Source: Verrucomicrobiaceae bacterium
GTDB taxonomy: Bacteria > Verrucomicrobiota > Verrucomicrobiia > Verrucomicrobiales > Akkermansiaceae
Direction: 5' to 3'
NCBI GenBank assembly: GCA_027484055.1
Contig: JAIXQH010000044.1
Span: 332,325-396,324 of the forward strand
Length of the DNA: 64,000 bases
Every line of letters begins with the position of its first letter. Position 1 is the stretch's first letter. Under the pieces are notes generated by a model that was given only the letters and a program-made list of their open reading frames with translations, was not told the DNA's origin and did no database searches. Position numbers and translations under genes: made by a program. Below, in pieces: positions 36,801-46,313 of this stretch.

Positions 36801-37106
36801 GAGTTTATGACGACGGCCTGGATGCTCGTGGGGCGATGGAATGCCTTCTCTAGACCAAGGACATCCCTTACTCCAACTCGCCAGCGTATTTTTCCTTTTT
36901 CATAGGTGGCTGCGTGCAAATCGTATGGTCATACGTGCATCCAGTGAATCACGGACCTGGAGATAAGGGGCAGACAAAAAACATCGGCAAGCAGGACAAA
37001 AGCCATGGGCACACTGCCGTCTCTGGGATGTAAGGCCCACCAGCGTGAAACTTGCCACCTCCAACTTGATTCCTCAGCGCCGGAGAGTTTGCGAAAAGAT
37101 AACATT
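36801..37106. other. intergenic, 306 bp, with one operator-like site
   Basis: No convincing gene. It holds the TGCAC-N16-TGCAC site at 36914-36939 and presumably the promoter of the remnant and GH2 genes. The minus-strand frame covering 36949-37203 has no recognisable domain and overlaps the end of the GxGYxYP gene. Confidence 0.6.
36914..36939 (-). promoter_or_regulatory. operator-like direct repeat TGCAC-N16-TGCAC (site A)
   Basis: Two copies of GTGCA on the plus strand start at 36914 and 36935, 21 bp apart. Read towards the downstream minus-strand gene they are TGCAC. The near edge is 113 bp before ATG 36800. Site A shares TGCACGCAGC with site B at its gene-proximal half. Confidence 0.65.
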
Positions 37107-39914
37107 TCAGGGGTAGCAGACCTTGATACTCCGAAGCCTCACGTATTTCCCATGACTGGTCGCGGGATCGATGCTCAGCGTTAGATCTTTTGTGCCAGTC
37201 CATTTAGTTGAACTCAGGTCAATGGAACCGCCCGAAATTTTGCACTCTTTGTATTCGCCTTTATCATCGGTGACCCCGATGCGAGTTCCACTGCTGTCTT
37301 GGTCTGGAATGTTGATGATCAGAACGGGTTTGCGGCTGAGGTCGAGCTGTTTCAAGGTGTAGGAAACCCGGCCATTGTTTTCGATCTTGGTGCCACTCCG
37401 GGAATCGTGGCGATCCACAGCAGTCTTCGGGGTGATCTTGAGCATTCCGCGGTCCACACTAACGGTCGCTCCGCTCGTGGCCGTCCAACCCTCCGTGGAT
37501 TCGCAATCGGAAAGGCTGCTCCCTTGCGGATAGGTCGTTAAAGACAGCTCTTTTTCCCAGCCAAAACGGGAATCCTTGTAGCCGATCACCGCAGTTCCCG
37601 AGGTCATGCCGGCAGGCGGAGTCAAGGTCACCGTCTTCTTCAGATTCCCCCCTTTCGGAACCGATCCATGGACCCACTCTGCCGGCGATGATTTCCATCC
37701 CGGCGGCAGCGTCCAGCTCACCTTGCCCGCATCTCCAGTTGTTCCCGAGGCGTTATGAAGCTCAAAGCTGACTTTGAGGGTGTCGCCGGAACCCACTGCC
37801 TTCGAGAAAGGAACAGCCGTCACGGCACCGGCTTCCTGTGCCAGAGCAATGAAGTCAGGCATCCCGACCATCACCACATTCTCGGGTAACAACTCTTGAA
37901 CCGCTTTCAGGAAAGTCGGCGCGAACCGGCTGTTGCAGGTTAAAAACTGTGGCCCTTTCTCCGGGTGCTTCGCTGCGGCAGCCTTGATAGATGCGACAAT
38001 CGTTTCGGGCGTCGATTTTCCATCACTCTGCCAGACGGAAAATAGCCCCTGATCCAAGCGCACAACAGGACAGCCGTTATCCAGCCAATAGGTCTCCGAA
38101 GCTTTCGATCCATTGGGAAGGACACTCATGAGCTTGACGCCCTCGGACTTCGGAGTTTGCTGGCTGAGCGCCTCGTAAGCCGGGTTATACGACGAGTTGC
38201 AATCCCAGACATCCACGGCGGGAGAAAGCCCCAGCGCACGGATTCCACGTGAAGTTTCTTCCGAATACTTCTTTAAATGAGCCTCCGGAAAACCTGAGAG
38301 ATGAGTGTATCCTGCGGTAAAGCCCCAGAAAGAATCCTTGGGCGTGGCCGATTGGGCGTAAAACTCCACGAAGGCCGGCGAGTATCGGGCGAGCAACGGA
38401 TTGAAGCCCCAAGTGGCGGGCACCTTGCCGCGGTTGGGGTCCTGCCAGAATCCATCCATCAAATTGTAGCTGAACTGAATGTAATCTGCGGATGCCCAGC
38501 TGAAGTTGACATAAACCTTGTTCTCCAGCCGGGTGACTTCCCGGTCTTGAGGCAGCGGAACCGGTTGTCCCGTTTTTTTGAGCGGCACCCATTGCCAGAA
38601 TGAAAAATTCTCCGGCAATCCCCCGGAATAGCGCGCACCGTAATGGCCCATTTTCATACACGCATAGTCCTCGTCGCCCAACCAGCCGAAGACCAGCCCC
38701 GGCGACTTGAAATCACCGAGAATCTTGTCCAGATTCGGGTATCCATCTTTCACAAAGGGAGTCTTGTCCTGATAGAAATGGTAAACTTTTTTGGCGATGG
38801 TGTAGTCGAGGCCCATGAGAATCCACGAGCCTCCGGCATAAGAAGCGAAGGCATCCGGTAAGCATTGGCTGCGCTGATTCGCCAGTGACCATTCGCAGGC
38901 GCTATCCTCGTTTTGCTCGTAGGGGGGCGAGGCTGCCAGATCCCGTTTGATGACCAGCCCCTCAAACGCATCCTTCCTAGGAGAATAAGGAGGGGCCGAC
39001 GGCTCTTGACCGTTCGCATCCAGAAAGCGGATTGATTTCACCGTGACGCTCACCTCAGGAGCTGAGGGAGTGATGTGTAGCTCGGCCCTTCCAGCACGCG
39101 GCTGAAAAAGGCCAGTGTTAGCCAGATCGACCACGAAGGTTCCGGTCTTGTCCATATTTGCCAGGCCGGGGGCCATCACGCCGCCTCGGTTCTCGAAGGT
39201 TTTGATCGTCGAACCCATGGAGACTCCCAGAGACCAAGCCCCGCCGGGGCTGAGCTCACTCACCACGATCTCAACCTTCGGCGTCACATCCAGATCCAAA
39301 TAAACCACCTTGCCGGCATGGCCACCCTTCCTCCCGGAGGTCACGCTCAAGCCATTCTCTTTCGAGTTTCTCATCTTCACGAACATCTCGCTCCAACCGC
39401 CCATGCCGGTGTCCTTATACCAAAACTCCGAACCACTCAGCATGGACGACTTGGATTGAAGCATCCCGTCGGTGACGGGAAGCAAATCCTCCTGCGCGGC
39501 ATAGTTGGCGGCAATCCAGTAGTTGTGATACAGGTTCACCATTTTATTGGCTTTCGCGTCCCAATGAGTCGCAGGATATTTGATAAGACCCTTGATCAAG
39601 GGCGTAACTCCGTCCTCCCGCTTCATCGCGGCGAACGTCGCAATCGCATCCGGCAAGGACTTGAGCCGGGTGAACTTGAAACCTTTCTCCTTCGCCAGAT
39701 AGTCCGCGTAGACATTGTTGGTGGAACCTTTGGCCAAGAACAGACGCGGAGCATCCCGGTTCACGATCCCCTGAAGAGCGCCGACTAAATAAAGCTCCTC
39801 CACATTCCCGAGCCCGGCGGTGTCCAATAGATAGGCCGGGGTTGCCAAGATGGTCTGCGGGCTCGTCAGCATCACCGCCATGGCGGCGAGAATCGTAAAT
39901 CGTTTTTTTGTCAT
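37107..39914 (-). CDS. GxGYxYP-family putative glycoside hydrolase, copy 3
   Basis: A secreted protein of 935 residues from ATG 39914, chosen over the frame start at 39941 because MTKKRFTILAAMAVMLTS begins a signal peptide. Family blocks are AYLLDTAGLGNVEELYLVG, LQGIVNRDAPRLFLAKGS and SFWGFTAGYTHLSGFPEAH. It is collinear with and closely similar to copy 1, including the C-terminal module ending LRSIKVCYP (copy 1 ends VRNIKVCYP). It is the first gene of the minus-strand arm, and its start lies 98 bp from operator-like site B. The role is unproven; conservation of three copies within one locus suggests it matters for the substrate. Confidence 0.85.
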   Translation of the reverse strand: MTKKRFTILAAMAVMLTSPQTILATPAYLLDTAGLGNVEELYLVGALQGIVNRDAPRLFLAKGSTNNVYADYLAKEKGFKFTRLKSLPDAIATFAAMKREDGVTPLIKGLIKYPATHWDAKANKMVNLYHNYWIAANYAAQEDLLPVTDGMLQSKSSMLSGSEFWYKDTGMGGWSEMFVKMRNSKENGLSVTSGRKGGHAGKVVYLDLDVTPKVEIVVSELSPGGAWSLGVSMGSTIKTFENRGGVMAPGLANMDKTGTFVVDLANTGLFQPRAGRAELHITPSAPEVSVTVKSIRFLDANGQEPSAPPYSPRKDAFEGLVIKRDLAASPPYEQNEDSACEWSLANQRSQCLPDAFASYAGGSWILMGLDYTIAKKVYHFYQDKTPFVKDGYPNLDKILGDFKSPGLVFGWLGDEDYACMKMGHYGARYSGGLPENFSFWQWVPLKKTGQPVPLPQDREVTRLENKVYVNFSWASADYIQFSYNLMDGFWQDPNRGKVPATWGFNPLLARYSPAFVEFYAQSATPKDSFWGFTAGYTHLSGFPEAHLKKYSEETSRGIRALGLSPAVDVWDCNSSYNPAYEALSQQTPKSEGVKLMSVLPNGSKASETYWLDNGCPVVRLDQGLFSVWQSDGKSTPETIVASIKAAAAKHPEKGPQFLTCNSRFAPTFLKAVQELLPENVVMVGMPDFIALAQEAGAVTAVPFSKAVGSGDTLKVSFELHNASGTTGDAGKVSWTLPPGWKSSPAEWVHGSVPKGGNLKKTVTLTPPAGMTSGTAVIGYKDSRFGWEKELSLTTYPQGSSLSDCESTEGWTATSGATVSVDRGMLKITPKTAVDRHDSRSGTKIENNGRVSYTLKQLDLSRKPVLIINIPDQDSSGTRIGVTDDKGEYKECKISGGSIDLSSTKWTGTKDLTLSIDPATSHGKYVRLRSIKVCYP

Positions 39915-40012
39915 TTTTTCGAAAGTGACATCGACGATCACTTTTTCGGGAAAAGCTGTCGATGGGCTACAGGTAGTGGATCAGGCGACGGAGGGTTTGA
40001 GAATCGAGCTGC

Positions 40013-40038
40013 GTGCATTTCTCACACGGAATCGTGCA
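40013..40038 (-). promoter_or_regulatory. operator-like direct repeat TGCAC-N16-TGCAC (site B)
   Basis: GTGCA on the plus strand starts at 40013 and 40034. Read towards the GxGYxYP gene this is TGCAC-N16-TGCAC with its near edge 98 bp before ATG 39914. The flanking bases GCTGC are shared with site A. Confidence 0.7.
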
Positions 40039-40071
40039 TCTTACGTCCCGACCGACCATGAAAGGCAGGAA

Positions 40072-40097
40072 TGCACGCCAATACATGCAAAATGCAC
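40072..40097 (+). promoter_or_regulatory. operator-like direct repeat TGCAC-N16-TGCAC (site D)
   Basis: TGCAC starts at 40072 and 40093 on the plus strand, facing the plus-strand arm, with AAA before the second half as in sites B and C. The distance to ATG 40361 is 263 bp, longer than for the other sites. A lone TGCAC follows at 40118. Confidence 0.65.
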
Positions 40098-40360
40098 AAA
40101 TGCCTGTTTTCAAAATATGCACAGTCAGGGAGTATGTCGTGGTGTGTGATATCAGTGCAAAATGGACCTTCGGCAACCCTGAGCGAGCTAACGGTCGCAC
40201 TGAACCTCGTGCGCTGTCGTTGAGAGACGACGGTCCAGGTCGATGGTCGTAAGATCGGGATCCAGATCCGCCGGTCCGCGCCGCGCCTCCACGATTTAGG
40301 GCAGTTGCCCCGAAATCATTGTTTTACCTTCTTCCATTGAACCCAACCGCTGCTAACCCA

Positions 40361-43300
40361 ATGAAGTTTACCGACTCTGTGTCTGCCTTTTTGTGCCAAA
40401 TACCGTCCTCTCTTCACAAGGGGCTCGTCGGGTTGCTCGGCGTGTTAGGTTTCGCCCAGTCCTTCGGCGCAGAACCGATTGCGCAAGCGTTTGAAGTTCG
40501 CTACTTCACGCAAAATCCGGCGGCCATCGGCGAAACGGATTTCAAAGGAAAAACCGAATTCCTCACCACCGATCAACGCGTCGATTTCCTCAAAGCCTAC
40601 GCCGACTATGGCCGGATTTTTTGGGGCGATCCGAAACTGGACAAAGAAGTATTTCCTCTGTCCGAAGCCCGCGTGCTCACCCAGAAGATCAAACCGCAGC
40701 CCAAGCCGCAGGTTCGCGTCCGGATGCTGCAGGATGATTGGGCTTGGACGGGCCTTGCGCTGTCGACCGGGGCGAAGACTAAAACCATGCAACAGCCTTG
40801 GCTGAAAGCACCGGGTTTGAGCATCGCCGACGGCCGCCTGAACTTTACCGAGGCTGCCCAAACCTCCTATAACATTGAACCCAGCCTAAACTGGCGCGGA
40901 CGTCTCCAACTCCAGTTGGATGTGAGCAAGACGCAGGCGGAGAGCACCTTCGCCTTGGGCCAGGCCGTCGTGGTCGGCTTCGACGCCCGGCAAAAGTTCT
41001 TTTATATTACCGATCAGAAGCGGGTTTTCCCGGATGTTAATATAGTTGCGGGCGCGGTGGCCCTGGCGCTGGAAGTGGATTTCACCACGCAGCGTTTCAA
41101 CGTGAAGATAAATGATAAACTCGTGGCCGACTACGTGCCGTTTTCCGACCCCAAGGCAGTCGCCGCCGCGCAGCTGGAAATTCGCGGAGCCGCCCGGCTC
41201 TCCATCGGCTCACTCTACGGAGCGGTTTATGTTAAACAAAACGTCGCGGAGTATCCTTATACCATTCACAGCTTCATCGACGCCGATTTTAAACCCGCCG
41301 TATCCACCGACGGTTGGGTGAATGCTGGCTATAATGATGCCGCTTGGGCGCGGTCCGCGCTCCCCATTGTGCATGGCGGCGAACGCTACCAGGGCGAAGC
41401 GCTGTTGCTGCGCAAAACCTTTGTCATCGAAAACCCCGAGGCCTGGTCGCAGGCGCTGCTGAATCTGGAAACCGTCGTGCCGTCCGGCACGCTTTATATC
41501 AACGGAAAACCGTTCGAGGTGATCCATGATGTGAAGCCGAAGCAGATTGATATTCGCCGCGCCCTGCGCCGTGGCACCAATACCATCGCCCTGCAGGTTG
41601 ACAGCTACTTGGTTAAAGAGGAACAGGTCATGAAACACACCTCCACGGACCGGAACACCGGCTGGTTTGCGGGCCGGATTCACTTGGACCTGCTAAAAAA
41701 CGAAGCGCTCGACGACGTGTTTGTATCCACGGCCAAGCTCGCGAACGACAGCGCGGAACAGGACTTTGATGTTACCTGGCACAGCAATCGGGACGAGGTG
41801 TTCACCGGAAAAATGCGGATCAGCCTCGCGCCTTGGTTCCCTCGCGAAGGCGCGCCGGTCGTGGTGCAGGAAGTCCCGGTCACCGCCATCCCCAAGATTG
41901 CGAATCGGTTGAAGCATCGCCTGACGGTGCCCAAGCCCGCCCTGTGGACCAGCGATTCGCCCAACCTCTATTTAGGCAAGGTGGAGCTCCTCGATCATAC
42001 CGGGGCGGTGGTCGATGATTGGAACGTCACCACCGGCCTGCGCACCGTTTCCCAAACCGGCGGAACCTTTCGGATCAACGGCCGCCCGGAAACCCTCCGT
42101 GCGCCCCTGTTGTTCGGCAGCCGGACGCCGTTGGAGAACATTTCCAAGTGGGACAAATGCCCGCCGCTGGAAAATCTCGTGCAGGAACTCACGATGATCA
42201 AACGCATGAATGGCAACGGCGTGCGCATGAGCGTGCATGACACCAAGCAAGGCGGCATCAACGACCCGCGCATTGCGGAGATCGCCGACCAAATGGGCCT
42301 GATGCTCATCTGGCAGACCTCCGCCTGGCTTCGCGAAGGCAACGTGTTCAGCATCGATGTCGATCTGCTGAGCGCGGACGTCCACCTGGTGCGCAATCAT
42401 CCGTCAATCGTGATGTGGCAGACGGCCAATCACCCTTATGATTGGTATGGTTGGGACAACGTGATGGTGGCCTATCGCCGAATTTACGACGCCATTGTGC
42501 GCTGGGATACCACGCGCCTGATTTCCCCCAACGCGGATTTCCGCTATTTTCACCCGACCAGTGACGACGGCACAACCGACCCCGATGGAAAGCCGGTCAG
42601 CCCCGACCCCATCTGGACCGCGCCGCTCATCACCCGCGGCAACATGGACTACATCTGCGGCTACGGAAACAGCTGGACGGCGTTGCGGAAATGGCCCGAC
42701 CCGGAGAAGGACGAATGGCCCCTGTATGTAAAGTTCAAGCCGGTCATACGTCCCTTTCTCGAAAGCCCGGACCGCGCATATTTCAATTTCGAGCATGACG
42801 AATCCGCCGCGCAGCCCAATTGGACGCTGATCAAGGGCCAGCCCTATTATCACGTGGCCAGTTATGAACATAGTTATGAAGAAGGCAGTATCGGCCGCCT
42901 GCTCAGTTTCGACGAATGGGACACGAGCCAGGCGTGGCAGGCGCTGATCGCCTACGAATCCATCAAGAAAATGCGGATGTGGGACTACGACGGCTTCAGT
43001 TGGTGCAACCTGCGCGGCGGCCCCAACACCGCCACCTACCAGAAACCGCTCATGGATTACGAAGGCGTCGCGAAGCTGGCCTTCTATGCCCACAACATGG
43101 TTTTCCAGAACACCGTTGCCGGCAGTGAAAATGTGGACGTCGTCTACGGACCGGGAGACTCGATCACGCCGGTTATTTTCAATTTGGGCGACGCGCGCAC
43201 CGTGTCGTTGTCCGCCCGGTTGCTCACCCGCGACGGCAAGATCCTCGAAACGAAGGCCCTCGGTCGCTTCGATCTGCCGGCCGGGCGGACCTTCGTGCGC

Positions 43301-43369
43301 GGCACGCCCTTCCGCTTTGAAAACACCCCTGCGGATGGAACTTACGTCGTCACTTACGTGTTGGAATAA
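40361..43369 (+). CDS. GH2-like protein lacking the usual acid/base Glu
   Basis: A secreted protein of 1002 residues from ATG 40361; a TTG start 14 codons earlier is less likely. After the signal region come a LamG/ConA-like module (about 130-290), a jelly-roll sugar-binding domain (EALLLRKTFVIENPEAW, NLETVVPSGTLYINGK), an Ig-like domain and a TIM barrel like GH2. At the barrel position where GH2 enzymes have Asn-Glu, this protein reads IVMWQTANHPYDW, so Glu is replaced by His (H691). An acidic motif YFNFEHDESAAQPNW lies where the nucleophile would be. It may be inactive, use another residue, or belong to a separate subfamily. It is the first gene of the plus arm. Confidence 0.75.
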   Translation: MKFTDSVSAFLCQIPSSLHKGLVGLLGVLGFAQSFGAEPIAQAFEVRYFTQNPAAIGETDFKGKTEFLTTDQRVDFLKAYADYGRIFWGDPKLDKEVFPLSEARVLTQKIKPQPKPQVRVRMLQDDWAWTGLALSTGAKTKTMQQPWLKAPGLSIADGRLNFTEAAQTSYNIEPSLNWRGRLQLQLDVSKTQAESTFALGQAVVVGFDARQKFFYITDQKRVFPDVNIVAGAVALALEVDFTTQRFNVKINDKLVADYVPFSDPKAVAAAQLEIRGAARLSIGSLYGAVYVKQNVAEYPYTIHSFIDADFKPAVSTDGWVNAGYNDAAWARSALPIVHGGERYQGEALLLRKTFVIENPEAWSQALLNLETVVPSGTLYINGKPFEVIHDVKPKQIDIRRALRRGTNTIALQVDSYLVKEEQVMKHTSTDRNTGWFAGRIHLDLLKNEALDDVFVSTAKLANDSAEQDFDVTWHSNRDEVFTGKMRISLAPWFPREGAPVVVQEVPVTAIPKIANRLKHRLTVPKPALWTSDSPNLYLGKVELLDHTGAVVDDWNVTTGLRTVSQTGGTFRINGRPETLRAPLLFGSRTPLENISKWDKCPPLENLVQELTMIKRMNGNGVRMSVHDTKQGGINDPRIAEIADQMGLMLIWQTSAWLREGNVFSIDVDLLSADVHLVRNHPSIVMWQTANHPYDWYGWDNVMVAYRRIYDAIVRWDTTRLISPNADFRYFHPTSDDGTTDPDGKPVSPDPIWTAPLITRGNMDYICGYGNSWTALRKWPDPEKDEWPLYVKFKPVIRPFLESPDRAYFNFEHDESAAQPNWTLIKGQPYYHVASYEHSYEEGSIGRLLSFDEWDTSQAWQALIAYESIKKMRMWDYDGFSWCNLRGGPNTATYQKPLMDYEGVAKLAFYAHNMVFQNTVAGSENVDVVYGPGDSITPVIFNLGDARTVSLSARLLTRDGKILETKALGRFDLPAGRTFVRGTPFRFENTPADGTYVVTYVLE

Positions 43370-43397
43370 ATAGAACTCTCCACCCCTTAGCATCCCA

Positions 43398-46265
43398 ATG
43401 AAATTCCCTTCTTCTCTTTTAGCCGTCATCGCCTGTGCTCTCGGCTTTGGCACCGGATCGGCATTCGTCCTGAATGCTTCCGGCGCCGCTGCGCCGGCAG
43501 TGCAGTCCCTCGCCGGGGAATGGCGGTTCGCGATCGATAAAGAATCGGCCGACCTCTTCAAAACCGACATCGCCACCGACCGGATCGCGCTGCCCGGCAC
43601 GACTCAAACGGCCCGCAAAGGAGCCGTCGTGCAGATCTCTACGCAAGAATCGAAAAGCTGGATGCCCACCCACGCCAGCCCGGACGTGGCCTGGTATCAG
43701 CGCGACATCGAGATCCCGGCAGATTGGGCCGGAAAGCGCATCACGCTGCTCCTGGAGCGCACCAAGATCACGCGCGTCTGGGTCGGTGAGCGCGATATGG
43801 GCGGCCAGGACGGCATCGTCACCGGGCAGGTCCACGACCTGACTGCGGCGCTGACTCCGGGCAAACATCGCCTGACGGTCCTGGTCAAACGCGGCCCTCT
43901 GCCGCGCCTCATTGGCGGGTGGCACCTGGGCGGTTTGCAGGAGAACTGGAACGGTATCATCGGTCGCATGGAGTTGCGCGCGACCGACCCGGTCTGGATC
44001 GAGCGCATCAACATCCGGCCCGACATCGCCGGCAAACGGGCCAAACTGCTGGTTTACCTGGGCAATACCACCGGACGGCCCGTCAACGGCGAGTTGAGCC
44101 TCGCCGCCGAGAGCTGGAACGCCGGCGCTCAGGCGACACCCCACCGTCCGGCGACGATCACGCACCGGTTCACCGCACAAACCGGCGGGGACGAAGCGCC
44201 GATCACCCTCGATTACGAACTCGGGTCGGGCGCGCAGCTGTGGAACGAGTTCTCCCCCGTGCTCTACAAGCTGACCGCTTCGCTGAAGACCACCGGCACC
44301 GCGCGCCCCTACGACGACGCCTACACGACCGATTTCGGCCTGGTCGAGCTGCGCAGCAAGGGCACGGTTTTCACGGTCAACGGCACGCCCACCTTGCTGC
44401 GCGGCACCCACGACGGCGCCAGTTTCCCGCTCACCGGCCATCCGCCGATGGATCTGGACAGCTGGCTGCAGATCCTGCGCGTGCTCAAGTCCTATGGCGT
44501 CAACCATGTGCGCTACCACACCTGGACTCCGCCTCAGGCCGCGTTTGCCGCCGCCGACCGGCTGGGACTTTATCTGCAACCGGAGTTGCCCATGTTCTCG
44601 GACTTCAAACCCGGCGAAAACCAGGTGGCCACCGCCTATGCGGTGGAGCAGGGCAAACGCACGCTGCGTTCCTGGGGCAACCACCCTTCGTTTGTGATGT
44701 TCGCACTGGGCAACGAGTTGCCCATCACCCCGACCAACCGCCCGTTCGCCACCGAGATGGTCAACGCCCTGCGCGCGGTCGATCCCTCCAAGCTCTATGC
44801 CGAGGGCTCCAACAATACGCATCACCAGCCGACGCTGAATCCCAACGACGACTACTGGACGACCATGGCCATCTACACCCCCGATAAACGCTACGTGGAG
44901 ATTCGCGGGTATTTCAGCGAAGGCACCGGCTGGATCGCCAACAGCCCGCCCTCGACCCTGCGGGATTATACGTCGGTCCTGAAACTCAGCCCGAACGTTC
45001 CGTTGATCAGCCACGAGATCGGCCAATACACGATTTTCCCAAATCTGGACGAGCGAAAGCGCTACACCGGCGTCATACGTGCCTGGAAATTCGACCGGAC
45101 CGAGGAGCGCATGCGCCAGAATCACGTGGACGGCCAGGACGCTGATTTTCAGCGCGCTTCCGGTGCCTTGGTGGTGGCCTGTTACAAAGCCGAAATCGAA
45201 GCCTACCTGGCGACGCCCGGCTTTGGCGGTTTTCAATTGCTCGATCTGGTCGATTTCCAAGGCGGCGGCCCGTCGCTGGTCGGCGTGCTCAACGGCTTCC
45301 GCGAATCCAAGGGGCTGATCACGCCGGAGCAATGGCGCGAGTTTTGCTCCGAGGTCGTGCCGCTGGCGCGTTTTGCCAAATACGTGTGGACCAGCGACGA
45401 AACGTTCTCCGCCGCCGCCATCGTGGCCCAGTATGGCCCGGCCAAGCTGGCCGCCGCCCGGCCGCAGTGGACGCTCACCGACGAGGCGGGCACCGTCGTC
45501 GCCCGCGGCCGTTTGCCGTCCGCCGACCTCGAACCCGGCGGCGTACGCGCGCTGGGCAAAATCGAGACGTCGCTGGCCAGTGTGAAAGCGCCCGCCCGGC
45601 TCACGCTGGAGCTGAGCCTGGAAGGCACGTCCTACCGCAACCGCTGGCCGCTCTGGGTTTACCCCAAGCAGCCCGCCGCGCCGGCCGCCCCCGCCACCGT
45701 GGAGGTGGTGCGCACGCTGGATGCCGCGCAAACCGCGCTGGCGGCGGGACGGCGCGTCGTGTTCCTGCCGGATGCGAAGGATATCAAAACCGCCAGCGTT
45801 CCCACCCGGTTCACGCCCGTCTTCTGGAGCACGCCCCTGTTTCCCGATCAGCCGCCGACGATGGGCCTGCTCTGCGATCCCAAGCACCCGGCCCTGGCGC
45901 AGTTCCCCACCGAATCGCACACCAACTGGCAATGGTTCAACCTCCTGCGCGGCGCCCGCGCGCTCGTGCTGTCACCCGGCGAGTTGCCCGACGATTACCG
46001 GCCGTTGATCCAGGTGATCGACGACCTGCACACGTCCCGCAAACTCGCCCTGGCCTGGGAAGTGCGCGTCGGCCCGGGCAGCCTGTTGGTATGCACCGCC
46101 AATCTGCCGACGCAGGGCGAAAAACCCGAGGCGCGGCAACTGATGACCAGCCTGCTGACCTACGCCGCGTCCGACGGATTCCGCCCGGGCGCGACGCTCA
46201 CGCCGGAAAAACTGCAGGCGATTCTTACCAAGCAGCTGAAAGATGCCAAATCGACCAAGCAGTAA
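43398..46265 (+). CDS. GH2-family beta-glycosidase
   Basis: A secreted GH2 protein of 955 residues; signal peptide MKFPSSLLAVIACALGFGTG. The jelly roll contains AWYQRDIEIPADWAGKRITL and GGLQENWNGIIGRMEL. The TIM barrel has RYHTWTPPQAAFAAADRLGL, acid/base E440 in MFALGNELP and nucleophile E540 in LISHEIGQY. The C-terminal part contains a glutamine-amidotransferase-like or beta-sandwich region rather than a Bgal small chain. It is related to the protein at 55638-58901, which shares the HTWTPP/HSWTPP and HEIGQ/HEMGQ motifs, so the two form a separate GH2 pair. It follows the GH2-like gene by 28 bp. The released sugar is unknown; beta-galactose or a related sugar fits the locus. Confidence 0.88.
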   Translation: MKFPSSLLAVIACALGFGTGSAFVLNASGAAAPAVQSLAGEWRFAIDKESADLFKTDIATDRIALPGTTQTARKGAVVQISTQESKSWMPTHASPDVAWYQRDIEIPADWAGKRITLLLERTKITRVWVGERDMGGQDGIVTGQVHDLTAALTPGKHRLTVLVKRGPLPRLIGGWHLGGLQENWNGIIGRMELRATDPVWIERINIRPDIAGKRAKLLVYLGNTTGRPVNGELSLAAESWNAGAQATPHRPATITHRFTAQTGGDEAPITLDYELGSGAQLWNEFSPVLYKLTASLKTTGTARPYDDAYTTDFGLVELRSKGTVFTVNGTPTLLRGTHDGASFPLTGHPPMDLDSWLQILRVLKSYGVNHVRYHTWTPPQAAFAAADRLGLYLQPELPMFSDFKPGENQVATAYAVEQGKRTLRSWGNHPSFVMFALGNELPITPTNRPFATEMVNALRAVDPSKLYAEGSNNTHHQPTLNPNDDYWTTMAIYTPDKRYVEIRGYFSEGTGWIANSPPSTLRDYTSVLKLSPNVPLISHEIGQYTIFPNLDERKRYTGVIRAWKFDRTEERMRQNHVDGQDADFQRASGALVVACYKAEIEAYLATPGFGGFQLLDLVDFQGGGPSLVGVLNGFRESKGLITPEQWREFCSEVVPLARFAKYVWTSDETFSAAAIVAQYGPAKLAAARPQWTLTDEAGTVVARGRLPSADLEPGGVRALGKIETSLASVKAPARLTLELSLEGTSYRNRWPLWVYPKQPAAPAAPATVEVVRTLDAAQTALAAGRRVVFLPDAKDIKTASVPTRFTPVFWSTPLFPDQPPTMGLLCDPKHPALAQFPTESHTNWQWFNLLRGARALVLSPGELPDDYRPLIQVIDDLHTSRKLALAWEVRVGPGSLLVCTANLPTQGEKPEARQLMTSLLTYAASDGFRPGATLTPEKLQAILTKQLKDAKSTKQ

Positions 46266-46313
46266 AGAGCGAGTAAGCATCCCAAACCACCCTCCTTTCC
46301 CTAAATATATAAT

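Larger units (their letters stand above)
39915..40360. promoter_or_regulatory. divergent control region between the two arms
   Basis: A 446-bp gene-free region from which the minus and plus arms diverge. TGCA occurs seven times between 40014 and 40159, far above chance; four of these form two 21-bp-spaced direct repeats (sites B and D), one facing each arm. I see no clear -35/-10 pair. Confidence 0.65.

Noticed and set aside
36949-37203. An 84-codon minus-strand frame before the GH2 region
   Set aside because: It overlaps the 3' end of the GxGYxYP gene, has no recognisable domain and no supporting start context.
42404-43600. A 398-codon minus-strand frame
   Set aside because: It spans the junction of two plus-strand GH2-type genes and shows no domain.
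43419-45932. An 837-codon minus-strand frame
   Set aside because: Antisense of the GH2 gene, which has a signal peptide and both catalytic Glu residues.
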